From SZUA-36 sp963753105 (GTDB lineage: Bacteria; Pseudomonadota; Gammaproteobacteria; Xanthomonadales; SZUA-36), in assembly GCA_963753105.1 (NCBI GenBank), contig CAVWBD010000003.1, positions 248,001 to 312,000 of the forward strand: a stretch of DNA of 64,000 nucleotides. The letters run 5' to 3'. The notes beneath the pieces are model-generated. The model searched no databases, was not told where the DNA came from, and saw nothing but the letters and a program-made list of their open reading frames with translations. How positions within the stretch are numbered: position 1 is the first letter of the stretch; each line of letters opens with the position of its first letter. Below, piece after piece: positions 57,541 to 64,000 of the stretch. A program made the position numbers and the translations under genes.

Positions 57541-58548
57541 TCAGCGTAACGTTTCGATATTCTGTAGGTGAATCTGCTTGTCTTCCGGACTCAGGAAGGA
57601 TGCCTCGAAGCCATTGATGATCAGTTGGAAGATTTCATCGCGTGCCAGGTTCGTGGCCTCAATCAATGCGAAGAAATTTTCGTTCATGTAGCCACCGAAA
57701 TAAGCCGGGTCATCAGAATTGACACAGGCATTCAGACCCATGCTCAGCATCTCTCGAATCGGGTGGTCGGCCATATCCTTGACCACGGCGAGGCGCAGGT
57801 TGGACTGTGGGCACACGGTCAGCGGCATTTTTTCCTCGACCAGGCGCGCGACCAGGTCTGCGTCTTCCAGTGAACGGTTACCGTGATCAATACGGTCCAC
57901 ACCGAGCAGGTCCAAAGCCTCGTAAATATATTCGGGCGGCCCCTCTTCACCGGCATGGGCGACACGTTTGAGACCCAGTCCCGCCGCGCGCCCGAACACG
58001 TTACGGAACAAGTGTGGCGGGTGGCCCACTTCCGATGAATCCAATCCCACGCCGTCAATGCGCTCCAGGTAGGGCAGTGCGGCATCCAGCGTTGCAAGGG
58101 CGCTTTCTTCGTCCAGGTGACGAAGAAAACACATGATCAGCTTGCTGCTGATGCCAAGCTCGGCCTGGCCCCTGTCCAGTGCAACGCATATACCGGCCAT
58201 GACGGTTTCAAAATCAACGCCGCGCTCGGTGTGGCCCTGCGGGTCGAAGAAGATTTCAGTGTGTACGACATTCTGTTGTTGGCAACGCAGCAGGTATGCC
58301 CAGGTCAAGTCATGGAAATCCTGCTCGGTCAACAGGACCGACATGCCTTGATAATAAAGATCAAGAAAGTCCTGTAAACAATTGAAATTATATGCGTTAG
58401 AGATTGCTTCGACATCGGGATAGGGCAGGGTGACGCCATTGCGCTCGGCGAGTTGGAACATCATGGCAGGTTCCAGACTGCCCTCGATATGGATATGCAA
58501 TTCAGCCTTTGGCAGTTTTGCCGCGAGTTGTTTTAGCTCGTTTGACAT
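57541..58548 (-). CDS. Adenine deaminase (adenosine-deaminase superfamily)
   Basis: About 335 residues from ATG 58548 (MSNELKQLAAKLPKAELHIHIEGSLEP); the open frame up to 58818 is not conserved and overlaps galE. The metal and catalytic signature is HIHIEG, then SSEVGHPPHLFRNVF, VAHAGEEGPPEYIYEALDLL, RIDHGNRSLED and NSDDPAYFGGY. The GHPP and GEEGPPEYI forms mark the adenine-specific branch rather than adenosine deaminase. It converts adenine to hypoxanthine. It follows galE by about 60 bp and precedes moaC. Confidence 0.87.
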   Translation of the reverse strand: MSNELKQLAAKLPKAELHIHIEGSLEPAMMFQLAERNGVTLPYPDVEAISNAYNFNCLQDFLDLYYQGMSVLLTEQDFHDLTWAYLLRCQQQNVVHTEIFFDPQGHTERGVDFETVMAGICVALDRGQAELGISSKLIMCFLRHLDEESALATLDAALPYLERIDGVGLDSSEVGHPPHLFRNVFGRAAGLGLKRVAHAGEEGPPEYIYEALDLLGVDRIDHGNRSLEDADLVARLVEEKMPLTVCPQSNLRLAVVKDMADHPIREMLSMGLNACVNSDDPAYFGGYMNENFFALIEATNLARDEIFQLIINGFEASFLSPEDKQIHLQNIETLR

Positions 58549-58609
58549 CGTGTGGCCCGGTCTCTGGTCGGTGGGAAATAAAATTGTACTGCACTTGTGG
58601 CAGCGACTC

Positions 58610-59614
58610 CTACAAACCCTCGCTCTGCCAGCGCCACGCATCACGGCACATATCTTCAAGTGAGCGCTGTGCGCTCCAGCCGAGCAAATGGTTGGCAAGG
58701 CTGGTATCTGCCCAGCAACGGGCAATATCGCCCGGCCGGCGGGGTGCAATACGGTAGGGGACCTTGCAGTGATTGACAGCTTCAAAGGTGTTGAGCATTT
58801 CCAGCACGGAAACGCCATGTCCGGTCCCCAGGTTAACAGTCAGCATGCCGCCTTCACGGTAAAGGTAATCGAGTGCGGCTACGTGGCCGTCGGCCAGATC
58901 GGCAACGTGGATATAATCCCTTACGCCCGTCCCGTCCGGTGTATCGTAGTCATCGCCAAATACACTCAACTCGCCCCGCAGGCCCGCCGCGGCCTGGGTA
59001 ATATATGGCATCAGGTTTTCCGGCTCACCGGATGGTTTTTCACCTAGCAAACCGCTGGGGTGGGCGCCGACAGGGTTGAAGTATCTCAGGCGCGCGATGC
59101 GCCAACCCGGGATTGACTGGTGTACGTCGGCCAGCATGTTCTCGATATCCAGCTTGCTCTGGCCGTATGGGTTGGTGGCAGAACGTGGAAAGTCCTCGCT
59201 AATCGGCACGCTGGCAGGTTCTCCGTAAACCGTGGCGGAGGAGGAGAACACGAGCGTTTTGATACCGGCGTTTTGCATGGCGGTGAGCAACACCGAGGTG
59301 CCGACAACGTTGTTCTGGTGATATTTCTCAGGTTCCCTGACCGACTCACCCACGGCCTTGAGACCCGCAAAATGCAGCACAGCCGATATCTGGTGTGCAC
59401 CAAAAAGCCTGTCGAGCTTTTCGGCATCGCGTATGTCACCCTCGATGAATGCAGGTTCCCGGTTACAGATTTGCCCGATGCGTCCGATAACGGCGTGCTC
59501 GCTGTTGCACAGGTTATCCAGAACGATGACATCAAAGCCCGCGTCCAGCAGGGACACGCAGGCATGTGAGCCGATGAAGCCGGTGCCGCCGGTAACAAGT
59601 ATGGTTTTGTTCAT
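58610..59614 (-). CDS. galE: UDP-glucose 4-epimerase
   Basis: About 334 residues from ATG 59614 (MNKTILVTGGTGFIGSHACVSLLDAG); the longer frame to 59737 is a non-conserved leader. It interconverts UDP-glucose and UDP-galactose. It has the Rossmann GxxGxxG at the N-terminus, FAGLKAVGESVREPEKYHQNNV, the catalytic Ser/Tyr-xxx-Lys (SSSATVYGEP; NPYGQSKLDIE), and the GalE-specific RYFNPVGAHPSG and GTGVRDYIHVADLADGH. It is divergent from rfbB across a repeat-bearing intergenic region. Confidence 0.94.
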   Translation of the reverse strand: MNKTILVTGGTGFIGSHACVSLLDAGFDVIVLDNLCNSEHAVIGRIGQICNREPAFIEGDIRDAEKLDRLFGAHQISAVLHFAGLKAVGESVREPEKYHQNNVVGTSVLLTAMQNAGIKTLVFSSSATVYGEPASVPISEDFPRSATNPYGQSKLDIENMLADVHQSIPGWRIARLRYFNPVGAHPSGLLGEKPSGEPENLMPYITQAAAGLRGELSVFGDDYDTPDGTGVRDYIHVADLADGHVAALDYLYREGGMLTVNLGTGHGVSVLEMLNTFEAVNHCKVPYRIAPRRPGDIARCWADTSLANHLLGWSAQRSLEDMCRDAWRWQSEGL

Positions 59615-59654
59615 TGCCGCCCGTTTGATTGCCTGTTTGTATGATAACCCCAAT

Positions 59655-59775
59655 AGCTCGCAGGAGGGACCGGCTTTGCCGGTCGCAAATACACTTGGCA
59701 CCTGACCATTCCATGCTTTGGGGAGCAAAAGGCCCACAATTGCAGGCAGCGGAGCTGCTACCTCCTACATTTATG
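59655..59775. repeat. REP-like pair between galE and rfbB
   Basis: GGAGGGACCGGCTTTGCCGG (59663-59682) and GCGGAGCTGCTACCTCCTAC (about 59749-59768) form an inverted pair around the shared promoter region. Confidence 0.5.
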
Positions 59776-59823
59776 ACATCGGCTTCAGGTATAATTCCGG
59801 CCCCGACACAGGCGATTGAAAAC

Positions 59824-60885
59824 ATGAAAATTCTGGTTACCGGTGGGGCTGGTTTTATCGGCTCTGCATTAATCCGCTACCTGATCAACGATACGGACAA
59901 CGAAGTGGTCAACCTGGACAAGTTGACCTACGCAGGCAACCTGGACTCGGTCGCGCCGGTTGCGGATTCTCCGCGTTATCATTTTGAGCAGGCCGATATT
60001 TGCGACCGTGCAGCACTGGATCGCATTTTCGCCACGCAGCAACCGGATGCGGTGATGCACCTGGCGGCGGAAAGCCACGTTGACCGTTCGATAGATGGCC
60101 CGGGTGACTTTATCCAGACCAACCTCGTGGGTACATACACCATGCTGGACGCAAGCCGAAGTTTTTGGAGCGGTCTGGATGAGAAAAGGCGTAAAGGCTT
60201 CCGTTTCCTGCATGTCTCCACCGACGAGGTTTACGGGGACCTCGAGGGTGGTGACGACCTGTTCCGGGAAGATACACCGTATGATCCCAGTTCCCCGTAT
60301 GCGGCGACCAAGGCCGGCTCAGACCACCTTGTAAGAGCCTGGGGACGGACTTTCAAGTTCCCCATCCTGATAACCAATTGTTCCAATAACTACGGACCCT
60401 GTCAGTTCCCGGAAAAACTGATTCCCCACATGATATTGAATGCCCTGGAAGGCAAACCGTTGCCGATCTACGGTGACGGCAGCCAGATTCGCGACTGGTT
60501 GTACGTGGATGACCATGCGCGGGCGCTGTACCGGGTGTTGACCCGGAGTCAACTCGGCAAGACCTACAACATCGGCGGTTTGAACGAGAAGAAGAACATC
60601 GACGTGGTCCGGATCATCTGCGCCATCATGGACGAAGCGGTCAATGACAAACCTGCGGGTATCGGGAAATTCGAGGACCTGATTACCTATGTTACGGACC
60701 GTCCCGGCCACGACGTGCGTTATGCCATTGACGCCAGCAAGATCAACGCGGAGTTGGATTGGACACCCGATGAGGATTTTGAGTCCGGTATCCGCAAGAC
60801 GGTTAACTGGTACCTGGAAAACAGGGAATGGTGGCAGCGGGTAGTGGATGGTTCTTACCGCCTGGAGCGGCTCGGCACAGCCTAG
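59824..60885 (+). CDS. rfbB: dTDP-glucose 4,6-dehydratase
   Basis: 353 residues from ATG 59824 (MKILVTGGAGFIGSALIRYL); the frame upstream to 59629 is not conserved. It makes dTDP-4-keto-6-deoxyglucose for rhamnose and related sugars in the cell envelope. Features: nucleotide loop, HLAAESHVDRSIDGPGDFIQTN, the catalytic TDEVYGDLE and SSPYAATKAGSDHLV (Thr/Asp/Glu, Tyr, Lys), NNYGPCQFPEKLIP and the C-terminal DRPGHDVRYAID. It stands alone; no rfbA, C or D is adjacent. It is convergent with the VOC gene, with overlapping stops (60882-60885). Confidence 0.95.
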   Translation: MKILVTGGAGFIGSALIRYLINDTDNEVVNLDKLTYAGNLDSVAPVADSPRYHFEQADICDRAALDRIFATQQPDAVMHLAAESHVDRSIDGPGDFIQTNLVGTYTMLDASRSFWSGLDEKRRKGFRFLHVSTDEVYGDLEGGDDLFREDTPYDPSSPYAATKAGSDHLVRAWGRTFKFPILITNCSNNYGPCQFPEKLIPHMILNALEGKPLPIYGDGSQIRDWLYVDDHARALYRVLTRSQLGKTYNIGGLNEKKNIDVVRIICAIMDEAVNDKPAGIGKFEDLITYVTDRPGHDVRYAIDASKINAELDWTPDEDFESGIRKTVNWYLENREWWQRVVDGSYRLERLGTA

Positions 60886-61433
60886 GGATCGAGGGTAAAC
60901 TCATCCTCGTGCAGAAAAGCCGCGTGCTTGGGCGCCTTCCTGGTGCGGCTCCATTCCTCGATCATCACCGGCGCCACTTCGTGCAGCTTTTCCAGCGCAC
61001 CGGGGCGCTCCACGTTGGCGCATAACTCCAGGCGGTGGCCGTTGGGGTCGAAGAAATAAATAGACTTGAAAATGTGGTGATCGGTGGGCCCGATCACATC
61101 CACACCGGCTGCTTCGATACGGGCTTTTGCCGCCAGCAATTCACCCATGCTGCCGATATCGAAAGCGATATGCTGCACCCAGTCGGGTGTGTTTTCATCG
61201 CGCCCCATGGGCGGTGAATTGGGGATTTCGAAGAATGCCAGCACGTTGCCCTGTCCTGCATCGAGGAATATGTGCATGTACGGGTCGGGTTGCTTGGTGC
61301 TGGGCACCAGGTCCTCGGCAATCGCCAGCACCAGGTCCATGTTGAGCACCTCCTTGTAGAACTCGACGGTTTCCCGTGCGTCCTTGCAGCGGTAGGCTAC
61401 GTGGTGGATTTTTTTGATATTCATTTTGATCAA
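60882..61433 (-). CDS. VOC-family (glyoxalase/dioxygenase superfamily) protein
   Basis: 183 residues. A single vicinal-oxygen-chelate module pair begins KKIHHVAYRCKDARETVEFYKEVLNMD and continues VQHIAFDIGSMGELLAAKARIEAAGVDVIGPTDHHIFKSIYFFDPNGHRLELCANV. Metal ligands likely are His near the N-terminus, the second His in the VQHIAF strand and Glu in HRLEL. It starts four bases inside the HPPD stop (ATGA, 61430-61433) and so is translated with it. A role in aromatic catabolism is plausible, but no substrate can be named. Confidence 0.82.
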   Translation of the reverse strand: MIKMNIKKIHHVAYRCKDARETVEFYKEVLNMDLVLAIAEDLVPSTKQPDPYMHIFLDAGQGNVLAFFEIPNSPPMGRDENTPDWVQHIAFDIGSMGELLAAKARIEAAGVDVIGPTDHHIFKSIYFFDPNGHRLELCANVERPGALEKLHEVAPVMIEEWSRTRKAPKHAAFLHEDEFTLDP

Positions 61434-62521
61434 CCCTTGTCAGCAGCCTCAATGACACCACGGCGTAACTGGTCGCGCTCCATCGATTCGAACAGGGCGG
61501 TGAAATTGCCCTCGCCAAAGCCCTCGTCCTTCTTGCGTTCAATAAATTCAAAGAACACCGGACCGACCATGGTCTCCGAGAATATCTGCAATAACAGGCG
61601 TGGGTCGCCGTCCTCGGTAGAACCGTCCAGCAGGATCCCGCGGGGCTTGAGTTCATCGATCGGTTCACCATGGCCGGGCAGACGTTCTTCGAGCATCTCG
61701 TAATAGGTATCCGGTGGTGGGGTCATGAATGGCAAGCCCCGGGCCTTGAGTGCATCCCAGCAGCTTAACAGGTCATCGCAAATCAGGGCGATGTGCTGAA
61801 TACCCTCGCCGTTGTAGGCCATCAGGAACTCCTCGATCTGACCGGTGCCCTTGGAGGCCTCTTCGTTCAAGGGGATGCGAATCTTGCCATCGGGGGCGGT
61901 CATGGCCTTTGACAACAGGCCGGTGTATTCCCCCTTGATATCGAAATAGCGAATTTCACGGAAATTGAAAATACGCTCGTAGAACTCCGCCCAGAACCCC
62001 ATCCGGCCCCGGTAGACGTTGTGTGTCAGGTGGTCGATGAGCTGGAAACCGCAGCCCGGAGGATGACGGTCAACCCCGTCGAAGAACTCGAAATCGATGT
62101 CATAAAAACTGGCGCCGTTGTCATAACGGTCGATCAGGTACAGCGGCGCGCCACCGATACCCTTGATCGCCGGCAGGCGCAGTTCCATCGGCCCGGTCGG
62201 TATCTCGATGGGTTGCGCGCCCATTTCAAGCGCCCGGTAATAAGCCTTGTGGGCGTCTTTTACCCGGAACGCCATGCCGCAGGCACTGGGCCCGTGCTCT
62301 TCGGCGAAATAGGCGGCGTGGCTGTTGGGCTCCTTGTTCAGGATGAAGTTGATTTCGCCCTGGCGGTACAGGGTGACATGCTTGGAACGGTGTTTCGCCA
62401 CTTTGGTAAAACCCAGCATGTCAAATACGGGTTCGAGCACGCCCGGTGTTGGAGATGCGAACTCGACGAACTCGAAACCATCCAGGCCCATCGGGTTTTC
62501 AAACAGGTCAGTCATATTCAA
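61430..62521 (-). CDS. hppD: 4-hydroxyphenylpyruvate dioxygenase
   Basis: 363 residues, family length. HPPD turns 4-hydroxyphenylpyruvate into homogentisate in tyrosine catabolism (Fe2+, O2). It has two VOC halves. The iron ligands are visible as His in LIDHLTHNVYRGRM, His in EGIQHIALICDDLL and Glu in LLLQIFSETMVGPVFFE. The C-terminal GFGEGNFTALFESMERDQLRRGVI closes the active site. In the same operon, upstream, is tyrosine phenol-lyase and, downstream, a VOC protein. Confidence 0.95.
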   Translation of the reverse strand: MNMTDLFENPMGLDGFEFVEFASPTPGVLEPVFDMLGFTKVAKHRSKHVTLYRQGEINFILNKEPNSHAAYFAEEHGPSACGMAFRVKDAHKAYYRALEMGAQPIEIPTGPMELRLPAIKGIGGAPLYLIDRYDNGASFYDIDFEFFDGVDRHPPGCGFQLIDHLTHNVYRGRMGFWAEFYERIFNFREIRYFDIKGEYTGLLSKAMTAPDGKIRIPLNEEASKGTGQIEEFLMAYNGEGIQHIALICDDLLSCWDALKARGLPFMTPPPDTYYEMLEERLPGHGEPIDELKPRGILLDGSTEDGDPRLLLQIFSETMVGPVFFEFIERKKDEGFGEGNFTALFESMERDQLRRGVIEAADKG

Positions 62522-62536
62522 ATCTCCAAAGAAAAA

Positions 62537-62572
62537 GGGTCAGGCCAATTAATTCTAATTGAACCTGGCCCC
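62537..62572. repeat. Palindromic repeat inside the tyrosine operon
   Basis: GGGTCAGGCCAATTAATT paired with AATTGAACCTGGCCCC, loop CT. It lies between the tyrosine phenol-lyase stop and the hppD start. Palindromes of this GGGTCAGG...CCTGACCC type occur widely in bacterial genomes near REP-type transposases. Confidence 0.6.
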
Positions 62573-62585
62573 TGTTGCTGAAGCA

Positions 62586-63980
62586 TTAAACGATGGGTTC
62601 GAATCTCGCCTGGAAGAAACGCAGGTATTCCGGCTCGTAGACCATCTTCAGGCCCTTGATCTTGTCGCGGCTTTGATACAATCGAATGACCGATTCCGCT
62701 ACGACATCCATATGTGCCTGTGTGTACACCCTTCGCGGCAATGTCAGCCTGACCAGTTCGAGGGCAGGGCGGCGATTATTGCCAGTTTCCGGGTCACGTC
62801 CAGCCGACACGTTGCCGCGTTCCATTGCACGAACACCGGCCTCGAGGTACAGCTCGGCCGCCAGTGTCTGCGCCGGGTAGTCGTCCTGGTCGATATGCGG
62901 CAGGAACTTGCGTGCGTCGAGGAAGATCGCGTGCGAGCCGATCGGGTTGACGATGGGTACACCGGCCTTGCGTAACAGGTCACCCAGGTAGCGTACCTGG
63001 CCAACACGCGCCGCCTGGTGATCTTCGGTCACGGCTTCGCGGATACCAATCGCCATGGCTTCCATGTCACGCCCCGCCAGGCCGCCGTAGGTATGCAGGC
63101 CTTCGTAAATCACCACCATGTTCTGGGCCTTGAGGAAAACCTCCTCGTCGTTGCAGGCGAAGAAACCGCCGATGTTGACCAAGAGGTCCTTCTTGGCGGA
63201 CATCGTGGCACCATCGGTCAGGTCGCAGATCTCGCGCAGGATGCTGCGCAGCGACTTGTCGGCGTAGCCTTCTTCGCGTTCACGGATAAACCACGCGTTT
63301 TCGATGGTGCGCGTGGCATCCAGCATGATCGGGATATTGTGTTTGCGGCAGTAGGCGTTCAATTCCTTCAGGTTGGCCATCGAGAAGGGCTGGCCACCCG
63401 CCATGTTTACATTGCCTTCGAGGCTGATATACGGAACACGGTCTGCGCCGACTTCCTGAACCAGGCGGTCGAGTTTTTCCATGTCGATGTTGCCCTTGAA
63501 GGGATGGCGGCTGGCCGGATCGTGCGCTTCATCGACGATCACGTCAACGAAGGTGCCGCCGGCCAGTTCCTGGTGCAAACGGGTAGTGGTGAAATACATG
63601 TTGCCGGGCACATAGTCACCTTCCTTGACCATGACCTGCGACAGCAGGTGTTCTGCGCCACGGCCCTGGTGTGTCGGCACGAGGTACTTGTAGCCGTAAT
63701 ATTCCTGTACGGCTTCCTGCAGGTGGTAGAAGTTTTCACTGCCGGAGTATGACTCGTCGCCGACCATCAGGCCGGCCCATTGCTTGTCGCTCATGGCGGA
63801 GGTGCCGGAATCGGTCAACAGGTCGATATAGACGTCCTTGCTGCGGATCAGGAAGGTGTTATAGCCGGCTTCACGGATGGCGGCTTCGCGTTCTTCACGC
63901 GTGGTCATGCGGATCAGTTCAACGGATTTGATCTTGTAGGGTTCGGCCCAGCTCGGGCGCTTGCCTTGTTCTGTGTTCAT
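62586..63980 (-). CDS. tpl: Tyrosine phenol-lyase (beta-tyrosinase), PLP enzyme
   Basis: 464 residues. The PLP lysine lies in TMSAKKDLLVNIGGF. Family marks are YNTFLIRSKDVYIDLLTDSGTSAMSDKQWAG and THQGRGAEHLLSQ. Residues that separate tyrosine phenol-lyase from tryptophanase are present. They are the Thr cluster in GNMYFTTTRLHQE, Arg in MERGNVSAGR (23 residues before the substrate-binding Arg of VRLTLPRR, the spacing of Citrobacter Arg381/Arg404), and LRFFQARF with the terminal Phe. The enzyme cleaves tyrosine to phenol, pyruvate and ammonia. It leads the operon with hppD. A related tryptophanase-type activity cannot be fully ruled out. Confidence 0.88.
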   Translation of the reverse strand: MNTEQGKRPSWAEPYKIKSVELIRMTTREEREAAIREAGYNTFLIRSKDVYIDLLTDSGTSAMSDKQWAGLMVGDESYSGSENFYHLQEAVQEYYGYKYLVPTHQGRGAEHLLSQVMVKEGDYVPGNMYFTTTRLHQELAGGTFVDVIVDEAHDPASRHPFKGNIDMEKLDRLVQEVGADRVPYISLEGNVNMAGGQPFSMANLKELNAYCRKHNIPIMLDATRTIENAWFIREREEGYADKSLRSILREICDLTDGATMSAKKDLLVNIGGFFACNDEEVFLKAQNMVVIYEGLHTYGGLAGRDMEAMAIGIREAVTEDHQAARVGQVRYLGDLLRKAGVPIVNPIGSHAIFLDARKFLPHIDQDDYPAQTLAAELYLEAGVRAMERGNVSAGRDPETGNNRRPALELVRLTLPRRVYTQAHMDVVAESVIRLYQSRDKIKGLKMVYEPEYLRFFQARFEPIV

Positions 63981-64000
63981 GGTTTCACCTGGTACTGTCT

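Noticed and set aside
58549..58818. N-terminal extension of the adenine deaminase frame
   Set aside because: The residues are not conserved and overlap the 3' end of galE; MSNELKQLAAKLPKAELHIHIEG is the normal start.

Overview
The window looks like a chromosomal segment of a GC-rich gammaproteobacterium. It carries dnaK/dnaJ, dapB, carAB, greA, recJ, prfB with the classical in-frame UGA recoding site, lysS, mfd, csiV, dusB, rsgA, orn and moa genes. Two unrelated Na+/H+ antiporters (NhaD and NhaC types) suggest a saline or marine habitat. A secreted cytochrome with a repeated WYYP...GQGFF module resembles proteins I associate with marine Chromatiales/Woeseia-like bacteria. That placement is inference. 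No rRNA, CRISPR array or prophage was seen.

Layout. 1-7.3 kb: 3' end of dnaK, a tetraheme repeat protein, a decayed second copy of the dnaK tail, a beta-solenoid-like secreted protein, a SAM-I riboswitch with metB, then dnaJ-dapB. 7.6-17.5 kb: carA-carB-greA-recJ and prfB-lysS. All of these except prfB are broken by single-base indels although the protein family is otherwise fully present, which points to sequence errors rather than gene death. 17.6-22.7 kb: a more AT-rich accessory stretch with a winged-helix regulator, 14-bp iterons, nhaD, a YgbA-type protein and an ECF sigma operon. 22.8-25.2 kb: thiolase plus 3-hydroxyacyl-CoA dehydrogenase. 25.3-32.3 kb: omega-amidase, K+ channel with RCK domains, DUF6394, M16 peptidase and CsiV. 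32.3-41.2 kb: mfd, nhaC, a DUF349 protein and dusB. 41.2-46.5 kb: TraB-type protein, a 269-bp inverted-repeat element, rsgA, orn and a TPR protein. 46.6-49.3 kb: cysteine desulfurase, a low-GC sulfotransferase-like gene, tRNA-Ser/Glu/Ala and structured repeats. 49.4-57.5 kb: DUF1249, DUF885, TauE/SafE and a molybdopterin cluster (moaA, moaD, moaE, sufU-like / moaC, moeB) split by an IS110 element. 57.5-64 kb: adenine deaminase, galE, rfbB, and a tyrosine phenol-lyase / 4-hydroxyphenylpyruvate dioxygenase / VOC operon.

The most striking system is the IS110 insertion at 55044-56282. Its roughly 230-nt leader folds into a 5' stem-loop and two internal-loop domains. In the expected order it holds segments that match the left target, right target, left donor and right donor, so it is a readable bridge RNA. 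The CT core lies inside the moeB stop codon, which the insertion preserves. Other points of interest are the duplicated dnaK tail and terminator flanking the tetraheme gene, three tandem structured elements beside the tRNAs, the 269-bp palindromic element, and the strong one-base-insertion bias in the 8-17 kb genes.
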